The position numbers and the translations under genes are program-made. From positions 1 through 64,000 of the forward strand of contig JAJNDK010000015.1 of NCBI GenBank assembly GCA_021156365.1: a DNA stretch of 64,000 nucleotides, written 5' to 3'. Positions 44,780 through 52,831 of this stretch are shown in pieces. The notes under the pieces are model-generated. The model was not told the DNA's origin, searched no databases, and was given only the letters and a program-made list of their open reading frames with translations. Positions within the stretch are counted from its first letter, which is position 1. Each line of letters begins with the position of its first letter. This DNA comes from Bacteroidota bacterium (GTDB taxonomy: Bacteria > Bacteroidota > Bacteroidia > B-17B0 > Aurantibacillaceae).

Positions 44780-47614
44780 ATGAGCAATAATCAACCTAAA
44801 AAGAAAAAGAGCATTTTTCGCCGGATCCTGAAATGGACCGGAATTACCTTTTTACTTCTTCTTTTAGCCATCATTATCCTTCCTTTTATCTTCAAGGATA
44901 AGATCATCCAGTTAGTTAAAGATGAGGCCAACAAAAGCCTCAATGCCAAAGTTGATTTTGGCGAATTTGATATTGCCTTATTTTCCTCTTTCCCTGATTT
45001 CCGCTTTACGATCGACAGCGTGAGCGTGATCGGAGTAGGCGAATTCGAAAAGGATACGCTTGCCTGGATCAAACAAACCAAGCTGGATGTGAATCTTATC
45101 AGCGTAGTAAAAGGCGAAAAATATGAGGTGAAGCAGATCCTGCTCGACCAGCCTTATTTGTATGGAAAAGTATTAAGCTCCGGGAAAGCAAACTGGGATA
45201 TTGTGAAACCGGACACTGCTGCCAAAGCTCCGGAAGCTGTGGATACAGCTGCTACCAAATTTGCACTGACGCTGAATAAATTCGAGATAAAGAACGGAAC
45301 GATGCGCTATGATGATGCCACTATGGGCATGACTTCCCGCCTCGACAGCATGGACTTTACACTGGATGGAGATTTCACCCAGGATATATTCGATATGAAT
45401 ATCAATTCAGAGATCGGGAAACTGAATTTTGGGTATGGTGGAATTCCGTACGCAAAAGATATGCGTGTAAAGATCAAAATGGATGTTGGAATGGACCTTC
45501 TGAATATGAAATTTACATTAAAAGAGAACGAGTTCGATTTAAATGATCTTGCTTTGGCTCTTGACGGTTGGTTGGATATGAAGGAAGATATTAAAACAGA
45601 TATAAAATTCAGTTGTAAACAAACGGAGTTTAAATCCTTGTTATCATTGGTTCCTGCAGTGTACTCAAAAGATTTTGCTTCTGTAAAAACATCGGGCAAG
45701 CTTTCGTTAAATGGTTTTGCAAAAGGAACGTACAATGATAAATCCATGCCTTCATTCGGTCTTCATTTGGAAGTTGCAAATGCAATGTTCAAATATCCTT
45801 CTTTGCCAAAATCAGTAAATAATATTCAGATCAACCTGGATGTAAACAGTCCGGGCAGCACGCTCGACGGTATGATCATCGACCTCAATAAATTCCACAT
45901 GGAAATGGCAGGCAATCCGATCGATGCAAGAATGAACGTGAAGAATGTGATGACAGACCCTGCCATCGATGGAATGGTAAAAGGAAAGATTATCCTGGCA
46001 AGTGTAAAGGAATTTGTTCCAATGGAGAAAGGCGATGAGCTCAATGGTACGATCAATATGGATGTGGACCTGAATGGCCGTATGTCGATGATCGAACAGG
46101 AGAAATACGATGAGTTTAAAGCAGCAGGTTTTGTTGAAATTGATAAAATGAATTACAAAACAACTACGCTGCCATACGATATTATGATCAACGCAATGCG
46201 TTTGAACTTTACACCTAAATATGTAGAGCTTGCAAACTTCGATTCTAAAATGGGAAGATCCGATATTAAAATGAGTGGAAAGATCGAAGACTTTATGCAG
46301 TATATATTTAAAGATTCACTGATCAAAGGAAACTTTGCACTTACTTCAAACCTTTTGGATCTGAACCAGCTAATGGCATCTACGGATACTACAGTAGCAG
46401 CTCCTGCGGCGGCAGACACAGCAGCAATGGCAGTGGTGGAAGTCCCTAAGAACATTGATTTTGTTTTAAACTCAACTATTGGGAAACTTATTTACGATAA
46501 GATCGATATTACAAATGTTTCCGGAGGAGTTATTGTTCGTAACGCCCGTGTAAGCATGGAAAAACTGAAAATGGATCTGTTGGATGGAAATATGGTAATA
46601 GGTGGTTATTATGATACAAAAAACATGAAGAAACCTGCTATTAATTTCGATCTGAATATTTCGAACTTCGATATACAAAAAACATTTACGGCATTCAACA
46701 GTGTTCAGAAACTGGCCCCGATAGGGCAATATGCAAAAGGGAAATTCTCCACTACGCTGACGGACCTGGTTGGCACGCTGAACGAGAAAATGGAACCGGA
46801 TCTTACTTCGTTGACAGGGAAAGGGAATTTCAAAACCAATGCAGTAGTGGTAGAAGGTTTCGAACCATTTGTAAAATTAGGCGATGCATTGAAAATGGAG
46901 AAGCTGAAAAAAATGGAGTTCAAGGACATCAACCTGCTTTACAAATTCAAGGATGGAAGAGTGGAGATCGATCCGTTCAAAACGAAAGTGCAGAATGTAG
47001 CAGCAGAGATCTCAGGAAGTACCGGCTTCGATCAAACCATCGACTACAAATGGGATATGGAGATCCCTACAAAAGACCTCGGAACACAGGCGAACAGTGT
47101 AGTGCAGGGACTGATGGGCAAAGTGAACACAGCCACCGGGCAGAATATGTCGGTGCCTGAGAAGATCAAAGCAACGGCATTGATTGGCGGAACGGTTACC
47201 AAACCGGTAGTCAAAACAGGAATGAAAGATGCGATGAAGGACGTGAAGAATGAAGTGAAAGAGCAGGTGAAAGAACTGATCGAAGAGAAAAAACAGGAAG
47301 TGATCGCCGATGTAAAAGAAAAAGCGAGAGAAGAAGCGGATAAGATCCTGGCCGATGCACAGAAACAAGCCGATAACATAAAAGCGGAGGCGGCGAAAGC
47401 GGCAGAACAGATCCGTGCAGAAGGAAACAAACAGGCCGATGATCTGCAGAACAAAGGCGGAAATCCGATCGAAAAGATCGCGAATAAAAAACTGGCCGAA
47501 AAGCTCCGGAAAGAATCGGAAGCGAAAGCACAGAAAGTAACGGATGAAGCCAACGTAAAAGCAGATAAAGTAATGCAGGAGGCGAGAACAAAAGCCGATG
47601 AAAAATTAAAATAG
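44780..47614 (+). CDS. AsmA-family envelope protein with long C-terminal coiled coil
   Basis: 944 aa. A basic N-terminus (PKKKKSIFRRILKW) precedes one membrane anchor at about 17-37 (TGITFLLLLLAIIILPFIF). The AsmA N-terminal domain follows (LNAKVDFGEFDIALFSSFPD, FTIDSVSVIGVGEFEKDTLA), and the beta-groove body and AsmA-like C domain run to about residue 790 (MEPDLTSLTGKGNFKTNAVV, IDYKWDMEIPTKDLGTQANS). AsmA-like proteins bridge inner and outer membranes and move lipids. Residues about 815-944 are a highly charged A/K/E/D helix (EVKEQVKELIEEKKQEVIAD, ADAQKQADNIKAEAAKAAEQ), an unusual extension. Two small lipoprotein genes follow closely on the same strand. Confidence 0.88.
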   Translation: MSNNQPKKKKSIFRRILKWTGITFLLLLLAIIILPFIFKDKIIQLVKDEANKSLNAKVDFGEFDIALFSSFPDFRFTIDSVSVIGVGEFEKDTLAWIKQTKLDVNLISVVKGEKYEVKQILLDQPYLYGKVLSSGKANWDIVKPDTAAKAPEAVDTAATKFALTLNKFEIKNGTMRYDDATMGMTSRLDSMDFTLDGDFTQDIFDMNINSEIGKLNFGYGGIPYAKDMRVKIKMDVGMDLLNMKFTLKENEFDLNDLALALDGWLDMKEDIKTDIKFSCKQTEFKSLLSLVPAVYSKDFASVKTSGKLSLNGFAKGTYNDKSMPSFGLHLEVANAMFKYPSLPKSVNNIQINLDVNSPGSTLDGMIIDLNKFHMEMAGNPIDARMNVKNVMTDPAIDGMVKGKIILASVKEFVPMEKGDELNGTINMDVDLNGRMSMIEQEKYDEFKAAGFVEIDKMNYKTTTLPYDIMINAMRLNFTPKYVELANFDSKMGRSDIKMSGKIEDFMQYIFKDSLIKGNFALTSNLLDLNQLMASTDTTVAAPAAADTAAMAVVEVPKNIDFVLNSTIGKLIYDKIDITNVSGGVIVRNARVSMEKLKMDLLDGNMVIGGYYDTKNMKKPAINFDLNISNFDIQKTFTAFNSVQKLAPIGQYAKGKFSTTLTDLVGTLNEKMEPDLTSLTGKGNFKTNAVVVEGFEPFVKLGDALKMEKLKKMEFKDINLLYKFKDGRVEIDPFKTKVQNVAAEISGSTGFDQTIDYKWDMEIPTKDLGTQANSVVQGLMGKVNTATGQNMSVPEKIKATALIGGTVTKPVVKTGMKDAMKDVKNEVKEQVKELIEEKKQEVIADVKEKAREEADKILADAQKQADNIKAEAAKAAEQIRAEGNKQADDLQNKGGNPIEKIANKKLAEKLRKESEAKAQKVTDEANVKADKVMQEARTKADEKLK

Positions 47615-47625
47615 AAAGAACTGAG

Positions 47626-47763
47626 ATGAAGAAAAAAACTGCCCTGCTTTTAAGTATTTGTATGCTGCTAGTGCTGGCTGCCTGCTCGGGCTCCGGGAAA
47701 TCGGGAGGCTGGCATTCGAAGCATGCTAAAAAGCGCAAAGGAACCGTACAGAAACAACGCTAA
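47626..47763 (+). CDS. small 45-aa lipoprotein with basic tail
   Basis: ATG at 47626 to TAA at 47763, 11 bases after the AsmA-like gene. The product reads MKKKTALLLSICMLLVLAAC then SGSGKSGGWHSKHAKKRKG and TVQKQR. Lipobox VLAAC puts the acylated cysteine at residue 20, leaving a 26-residue mature peptide rich in Lys, Arg and His. I do not know the family. Position in the run and the clean lipoprotein signal argue that it is real. A membrane-tethered cationic peptide next to an AsmA-like protein may bind anionic envelope polymers (inference). Confidence 0.75.
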   Translation: MKKKTALLLSICMLLVLAACSGSGKSGGWHSKHAKKRKGTVQKQR

Positions 47764-47803
47764 ATACGGTTTGATTTTTGATAAGAGACGACAAAAAAAA
47801 TAT

Positions 47804-48175
47804 ATGAGAATACTTACCCTTTTTGCCTGTGCACTGTTGATCACTGTGGCCTGCAAATCAAAACAGAAAGGCACAGAAACGACTGTGAAAAATGAAACGC
47901 CTGCACCGGCAGTAACCCTTTCGGCAGAGCTATCCGCTGCATCGGATATCCGGTATCCGGGCCTTCCTAAAGAGGATATTGCAGCAGGAGAAAAATTGTA
48001 CAATGGCGAATGTGGAAGATGCCATCGTTTGTTCGAACCGGAGTTTAAGAGTGAACAGGACTGGCCGGCGATCATGGACTGGATGGCCCCGAAAGCACAA
48101 CTGAGCGATGCCCAAAAACAGAAGGTACTGAAGTATGTACTTTGTGCCGCTGATGTAAATAAAAAAGGCAAATAA
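47804..48175 (+). CDS. cytochrome c-like lipoprotein
   Basis: 123 aa from MRILTLFACALLITVACKSK; lipobox ITVAC. The mature part has a proline-rich linker and one c-type haem site C-G-R-C-H in EKLYNGECGRCHRLFEPEF, with methionines (MDWMAPKAQLSD) that can serve as the distal ligand. It would be a membrane-attached electron carrier in the periplasm. The upstream frame extension to 47723 is rejected since the lipoprotein signal begins at 47804. Same strand and close spacing suggest co-transcription with the 45-aa lipoprotein. Confidence 0.85.
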   Translation: MRILTLFACALLITVACKSKQKGTETTVKNETPAPAVTLSAELSAASDIRYPGLPKEDIAAGEKLYNGECGRCHRLFEPEFKSEQDWPAIMDWMAPKAQLSDAQKQKVLKYVLCAADVNKKGK

Positions 48176-48203
48176 CGATTTGTTATTTGCGAACCGATTT
48201 TCA

Positions 48204-48211
48204 TATCTTTG
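48204..48211 (+). promoter_or_regulatory. -7 box before the hypothetical gene at 48219
   Basis: TATCTTTG is an exact TAnnTTTG match, with TTTG at 48179-48182 in the -33 place and a 21-bp spacer. Transcription would begin near 48217. Confidence 0.6.
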
Positions 48212-48218
48212 CTCCTGC

Positions 48219-48518
48219 TTGAAATGGATTAAAAACATATTACTACTTTATCTGTGCCTCAACCTGTTTGGCGGCAATCTGGTTTCGTATGTCTTTAAGT
48301 TCCAGAACTCAGTTACATCCCTTACTATGGCGGAGGAGGAAGATGATGCTTCCCCTGAAGGCAAAGAAGATTTTTCAAAAGAAGAAAAGCTGCACTGCTC
48401 CGTCCTGGAGCTTACCGCAGTTGTTGCGAATATCAAAACAATGAAGCTCATCCACTATTCGGATGATAAGGTCATTAATCATTCCTTCGAGATCGCTTCC
48501 CCGCCACCGAATTGTTAA
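48219..48518 (+). CDS. small hypothetical protein with N-terminal membrane segment
   Basis: The open frame has no early ATG. A TTG at 48219 would give MKWIKNILLLYLCLNLFGGN, a hydrophobic anchor, then SYVFKFQNSVTSL and an acidic soluble part (MAEEEDDASPEGKEDFSKEE) ending ASPPPNC, 99 aa in all. The -7 box at 48204 makes the earlier TTG at 48180 unlikely and would leave a nearly leaderless mRNA. An ATG at 48327 would give only the 63-aa soluble part. Family unknown and start uncertain. Confidence 0.5.
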   Translation: MKWIKNILLLYLCLNLFGGNLVSYVFKFQNSVTSLTMAEEEDDASPEGKEDFSKEEKLHCSVLELTAVVANIKTMKLIHYSDDKVINHSFEIASPPPNC

Positions 48519-48587
48519 TTGATTGGAGTTTGCATGCTGTAGACACGGCGTGTTTAATTATTCATTTAATTCAATTAACAATAATAT

Positions 48588-50234
48588 ATGTTCAAAACAA
48601 TTTCATCTGATCTCAAAGCAGGGCTTGTGGTATTCCTTGTTGCCCTTCCGCTTTGCCTCGGTATTTCTGTTGCCCAGGGTGTTAACCCCCTTGCTGGTTT
48701 GATCGCCGGTGTTATCGGGGGGATCGTGGTAGCCATGATCAGCGGCTCCAATTTAAGTGTAAGTGGCCCGGCTGCAGGTTTAACAGCCACGGTACTGGCG
48801 GCTCTTTTTCCGGAGAAATTCGGCCTTTCCATCCCGGCCCTGTCCTTCGATGCATTCCTGGTATCCGTTATGATCGCAGGCTGTTTCCAGGTAGTGTTGG
48901 GAGTTATCAAAGCAGGTATTATCGGCCATTATATACCGGTTGCTGTTATCAAAGGGATGTTGTCCGGTATCGGTATCATCCTTGTTGAGAAGCAGATCCC
49001 GCATCTTTTTGGTCATGATAAAGATCCCGAGGGAGATTTCCAGTTCCAGCAAAGTGACGGAGAAAATACCTTTACGGAAATGTTCCGGGTGGTAGACGAT
49101 ATAAGCGTTGGCGCTACTATTATAGGGCTTAGCTGTCTCGCATTACTTATTTTCTGGAATACAGGGTTTGTAAAAAAGAACCGCATACTGAGTATGTTCC
49201 CCGGCCCGCTGGTGGTCGTGGTTGTCGGTGTGCTGATCAACCTTGGTTTGAATATGTATGCACCGGATGTAGCCGTTCAGGGCAAACACCTCGTGGATAT
49301 GCCGGATCTGAGCACCTGGGATAAGCTCCGCAGCAATATGGTATTCGCTGATTTCTCAGCCCTTGGCAATGCCCATGTGTGGAGTGTAGGTATTGCACTC
49401 GGACTGATCGCAAGTATCGAATCATTATTGGGAGTGGAAGCAGTAGATAAGCTGGACCCCGAATTCAATACTACTCCTACCAACCGTGAGCTGATCGCAC
49501 AGGGCGCGGGAAATATTCTTTGCGGGTTCATTGGAGGTATCCCGATCACATCTGTTATCGTACGTAGTTCAGCCAATGTAAGCGCCGGAGCCAAGTCGAA
49601 GCTATCTTCGATCACACACGGGCTCCTGCTGCTGACCGCTATTTTCCTGATCCCTTCTGTACTCGAAATGATACCGCTCTCTGCACTGGCTGCGATCCTT
49701 ATCCTCACCGGGTGGAAATTATTCCTGCCTACAAAAGGCACGGTTAAAACATTCCTTGCTTCGGTACGTTTGGGGCTAACGAAGATCGGGTTAAAGATCG
49801 GCGATACAGTGAAAGACAAAGAAGTATTCAGAGAAGGTCTCGCACAACTCTTGCCTTTCCTTGTTACACTGATCGTGATGTATTTTACCGATCTGTTGAA
49901 AGGCGTTGCAGCCGGCCTCTTCGTTGGTATCATCTTTATCCTGCGGCAGAATTTCAAAGATCCGTTCCGTTTATTGGCGGATACGATCGACGGGCAGAAA
50001 TTTTATTTTATCCGCCTGCAGCAAAATGTAACGTTCATCAATAAAGGAAAATTTATCGAGTTCTTTCATTCGGTAGAGCCCGGCTCAAAAGTAGTGATCG
50101 ACGGAGGCAGGTGCTCATTTATCGATCGTGATGTATTGGAAACCATAACGGAATTCAAACAATCTTCACAAATGAAGAATATAGAAGTGACGCTGGAAGG
50201 TATCACAGAAGTAGAGATTTTAAGTAAACACTAA
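48588..50234 (+). CDS. SulP-family anion transporter with STAS domain (probable bicarbonate/sulfate)
   Basis: 548 aa. The N-terminal 420 residues form the SulP membrane domain with 10-14 hydrophobic segments: LKAGLVVFLVALPLCLGISV, PLAGLIAGVIGGIVVAMISG with SNLSVSGPAAGL (substrate site), VEAVDKLDPEFNTTPTNREL, GFIGGIPITSVIVRSSANV. A cytoplasmic STAS domain covers about 455-548 (VEPGSKVVIDGGRCSFIDRD). The beta-carbonic anhydrase gene starts 20 bp downstream. SulP plus carbonic anhydrase pairs are known in bicarbonate uptake, so inorganic carbon is the likelier substrate (inference). Confidence 0.9.
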   Translation: MFKTISSDLKAGLVVFLVALPLCLGISVAQGVNPLAGLIAGVIGGIVVAMISGSNLSVSGPAAGLTATVLAALFPEKFGLSIPALSFDAFLVSVMIAGCFQVVLGVIKAGIIGHYIPVAVIKGMLSGIGIILVEKQIPHLFGHDKDPEGDFQFQQSDGENTFTEMFRVVDDISVGATIIGLSCLALLIFWNTGFVKKNRILSMFPGPLVVVVVGVLINLGLNMYAPDVAVQGKHLVDMPDLSTWDKLRSNMVFADFSALGNAHVWSVGIALGLIASIESLLGVEAVDKLDPEFNTTPTNRELIAQGAGNILCGFIGGIPITSVIVRSSANVSAGAKSKLSSITHGLLLLTAIFLIPSVLEMIPLSALAAILILTGWKLFLPTKGTVKTFLASVRLGLTKIGLKIGDTVKDKEVFREGLAQLLPFLVTLIVMYFTDLLKGVAAGLFVGIIFILRQNFKDPFRLLADTIDGQKFYFIRLQQNVTFINKGKFIEFFHSVEPGSKVVIDGGRCSFIDRDVLETITEFKQSSQMKNIEVTLEGITEVEILSKH

Positions 50235-50254
50235 TCAACTAATAAAGAAACAAA

Positions 50255-50890
50255 ATGATAGACGATTCATATAAAAAATTAATAGAAGGAAACAGAAAGT
50301 ACGCAATGGAAAAAAAATACGACGATCCGGAGTATTTTAAAAAACTTTCCATTGGACAGACTCCCGAGTATTTATGGATAGGATGCAGCGATAGCCGCGT
50401 ACCTGCCAACGAGATCACAGGCACACAAAGCGGGGAGATCTTTGTACACAGGAACATTGCCAACCTGGTGATACATACCGATTTTAATGCACTGAGCGTG
50501 ATTGCATACGCAGTAGATGTTTTAAAAGTAAAACACATAATCGTGTGCGGCCATTATGGCTGTGGCGGTGTTCGCGCAGCCATGACCAATAAGGCGCACG
50601 GATTTGTAGACAGCTGGTTGCGACATATCAAAGAAGTATATACCAAGTATAAACCGGAGCTGGAAGCGATCGAAGATTTCGACAAAAGAGCCGACCGTCT
50701 CACGGAGCTGAATGTTATAGAGCAGGTAAAGAACCTCTGCAAGACCATTGTAGTACAGAATGCATGGAAAGAGCGCACCTTGCTGGTACATGGCTGGGTG
50801 TATGGTTTGAACAGCGGTTTGGTAAAAGATCTCGATGTGATGCACGAAGACCAGATGGATATCGAATCGGTATTCCGCTATGAAGTGTAA
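50255..50890 (+). CDS. can: beta-class carbonic anhydrase
   Basis: 211 aa. Interconverts CO2 and bicarbonate. Zinc ligands are C44 (WIGCSDSRVPANE), H100 and C103 (VCGHYGCGGV); the catalytic D46-x-R48 dyad is present. The order of motifs and the length fit the Can-type plant/bacterial clade. It is co-transcribed with the SulP transporter, and together they would move and equilibrate inorganic carbon, for instance for anaplerotic and fatty-acid carboxylases. A strong terminator follows. Confidence 0.95.
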   Translation: MIDDSYKKLIEGNRKYAMEKKYDDPEYFKKLSIGQTPEYLWIGCSDSRVPANEITGTQSGEIFVHRNIANLVIHTDFNALSVIAYAVDVLKVKHIIVCGHYGCGGVRAAMTNKAHGFVDSWLRHIKEVYTKYKPELEAIEDFDKRADRLTELNVIEQVKNLCKTIVVQNAWKERTLLVHGWVYGLNSGLVKDLDVMHEDQMDIESVFRYEV

Positions 50891-50916
50891 GCAGTATTTT
50901 ATCTGATAAAACAGTG

Positions 50917-50948
50917 AACCTCCGGCCCAAAACCCGGAGGTTTTTTTA
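50917..50948 (+). terminator. intrinsic terminator after carbonic anhydrase
   Basis: AACCTCCGG-CCCAAAAC-CCGGAGGTT followed by T5. Confidence 0.88.
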
Positions 50949-50963
50949 TGCCCGTTCGCTTGC

Positions 50964-51785
50964 TTAGTAAGCCCCCATCCGTTGCGAACCCTGCACGTTA
51001 TCGCGGTAACCGGAGTTCAGCTTGAAAACGATCGAATAGGTCATTTTACATCTCACCAGCCTGTCATCTTTTTTTCCGGGAAACCATTTTGTTTGCCCGA
51101 TCACGCGGACAGCCTCTTCGTTGCAGCCACCTGCGACAGGTTTTTTTACTTCTATATTGGATATAAACCCATTCGGTTCTACAATAAATGTAAGCACTAC
51201 CGTGCCTTCGAGATTCTTGCTTTTGGCTTCCTGCGGGTATTCCAGCTCGGCCGCTATATATTTCAGCAGCGAATCGCTCCCGTGAATATAAACAGGCTGT
51301 TTGTTTACTTTGTCATATATTACGGTGCTTGTGTCCACTGGTAGTTTAGCGGGGTTGGCATTTTCCTTATCTTTCCGTTTGAGTGTTTTCTTATAACGGG
51401 AAACAGAGAAAGGGATGCTGATGAAGTGCTCATATTTTACAGGCTGCCTCTGTTTGATAGCAGGGTTCCACAGCAATAAGCCAAACAGACGAAGAGCTTC
51501 TGCATCTATTTCCGGATCCACGGTGTTCAGCAGTTTGTAGGAAGAGATCTCACCATTGTCATTGCAGGTATATTGAATGTCGACCTTGCCTTCGATCTTC
51601 TTTTTCAATGCATTTTCGGGGTACACAAGGTGAAAATCCAGGAAGCGCTTCAGCTCTTCCTTGCCACCATAATTCTCCGGTAGCTCATCCACCCCTGTCG
51701 AAAGAAAAGCAGGGACCTCAAGCTGGCATTTCAACGAAAGACTACTCAGTAGGAGTGCGGCGTATAATAAACAGCGTTTCATCAT
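50964..51785 (-). CDS. exported protein with two TonB C-terminal-like domains
   Basis: 273 aa. Signal peptide MMKRCLLYAALLLSSLSLKC. Two TonB-C-like units are visible. The first is about 45-130 (GGKEELKRFLDFHLVYPENA, GKVDIQYTCNDNGEISSYKL, EALRLFGLLLWNPAIKQRQP). The second is about 170-260 (YIAAELEYPQEAKSKNLEGT, VVLTFIVEPNGFISNIEVKK, AVRVIGQTKWFPGKKDDRLV). There is no membrane anchor or proline-rich stalk, so it is not a classical TonB energiser; soluble TonB-like proteins of this form are frequent in Bacteroidota. The first cysteine (C20) might be a lipoprotein cysteine, but the context SLKC is a weak lipobox. Ten bases separate it from pfkA upstream. Confidence 0.82.
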   Translation of the reverse strand: MMKRCLLYAALLLSSLSLKCQLEVPAFLSTGVDELPENYGGKEELKRFLDFHLVYPENALKKKIEGKVDIQYTCNDNGEISSYKLLNTVDPEIDAEALRLFGLLLWNPAIKQRQPVKYEHFISIPFSVSRYKKTLKRKDKENANPAKLPVDTSTVIYDKVNKQPVYIHGSDSLLKYIAAELEYPQEAKSKNLEGTVVLTFIVEPNGFISNIEVKKPVAGGCNEEAVRVIGQTKWFPGKKDDRLVRCKMTYSIVFKLNSGYRDNVQGSQRMGAY

Positions 51786-51795
51786 CTTATTTTTT

Positions 51796-52764
51796 TTATA
51801 AAGAAAGGATCTCCATCATTTTTAACAGTTCCGGGTTCAGTTCTTCAATATGCTTGATCGCCTGGCTGAAAGGGGTATGGCAGATCTCCTTATTGACGAT
51901 ACCTACCATGACGTTCTTTTTGCCCTCCAGCAGCGCCTGCACGGCTGCATATCCCATCCGGCTTGCGTTTACCCGTTCCATGCAGGTAGGAGCCCCGCCC
52001 CGCTGGATGTGTCCGAGCACCGATACCCGCACATCGTAGTTCGGGTATTTTTCTTTCACCTTTTCAGCCACTTTGTAGCCCCCCCCGTTCTCATCACCTT
52101 CCGCCACAATAATGATCTTGCTCGACTTGTCTTTCCGGCCTTTTCCGAGGCGGGCCAGTATCCGGCTGATGTCGTTTTTGCTCTCCGGGATCATGATCCC
52201 CTCAGCGCCTACGGCAATACCGCTTCGAAGAGCGATCAGGCCCGCATCCCGTCCCATTACTTCCACAATGAACACCCTGTCATGGCTTTCGGCAGTGTCC
52301 CGGATCTTATCCACGGCGTCCACCACCGTATTGATAGCTGTATCATAGCCAATCGTGAAATCGGTCCCTACCAGGTCGTTGTCGATGGTGCCGGGGCATC
52401 CGATAATATTGATGGGGTAGAGGCTGCTGAACTCTTCCGCCCCTGTAAAAGTACCATTCCCGCCAATGGCTACCATGCCTTCGATCCCCTGTTTTTGTAG
52501 GTTTTCCCAGGCTTTTTCCATGCCTTCTTTGCTCATAAAACGCTGGCTGCGGGCCGTTTTCAGTATCGTGCCCCCCCGCTGGATGATATTGGATACCGAT
52601 TTTTTCGTCAGGCTGATAAATTCGCCATTGATCATTCCCTCGTATCCATGCATAATTCCAATGGTTTCCAGGTTATTATAGGATGCCGTACGCACTACTG
52701 CGCGGATACAGGCATTCATGCCCGGGGAATCGCCTCCTGACGTAAAAACAGCAATTTTCTGCAT
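51796..52764 (-). CDS. pfkA: ATP-dependent 6-phosphofructokinase
   Basis: 322 aa, the normal length. Phosphorylates fructose 6-phosphate in glycolysis. N-terminal FTSGGDSPGMNACIRAVVR binds ATP, and GGNGTF (101-106) replaces the more usual GGDGS. The catalytic loop is PGTIDNDL (124-131), and EVMGRDAGLIAL and LGHIQRGGAP bind the sugar phosphate. Glycine at 104 and 125 indicates ATP over pyrophosphate as donor. The N for D at 103 removes a residue that in E. coli PfkA lies near Mg-ATP. The TonB-like gene follows ten bases downstream. Confidence 0.95.
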   Translation of the reverse strand: MQKIAVFTSGGDSPGMNACIRAVVRTASYNNLETIGIMHGYEGMINGEFISLTKKSVSNIIQRGGTILKTARSQRFMSKEGMEKAWENLQKQGIEGMVAIGGNGTFTGAEEFSSLYPINIIGCPGTIDNDLVGTDFTIGYDTAINTVVDAVDKIRDTAESHDRVFIVEVMGRDAGLIALRSGIAVGAEGIMIPESKNDISRILARLGKGRKDKSSKIIIVAEGDENGGGYKVAEKVKEKYPNYDVRVSVLGHIQRGGAPTCMERVNASRMGYAAVQALLEGKKNVMVGIVNKEICHTPFSQAIKHIEELNPELLKMMEILSL

Positions 52765-52809
52765 AACAATTCTTTAAAGTATAAAAATACGGAATTAGTT
52801 ATTATTTAA

Positions 52810-52817
52810 TATCTTCG
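52810..52817 (+). promoter_or_regulatory. -7 box for the nucleotide-sugar operon
   Basis: TATCTTCG followed by C, the same string as before rpmI. The leader to ATG 52832 would be about 10 bases. Confidence 0.45.
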
Positions 52818-52831
52818 CACATCGTAAAAAC

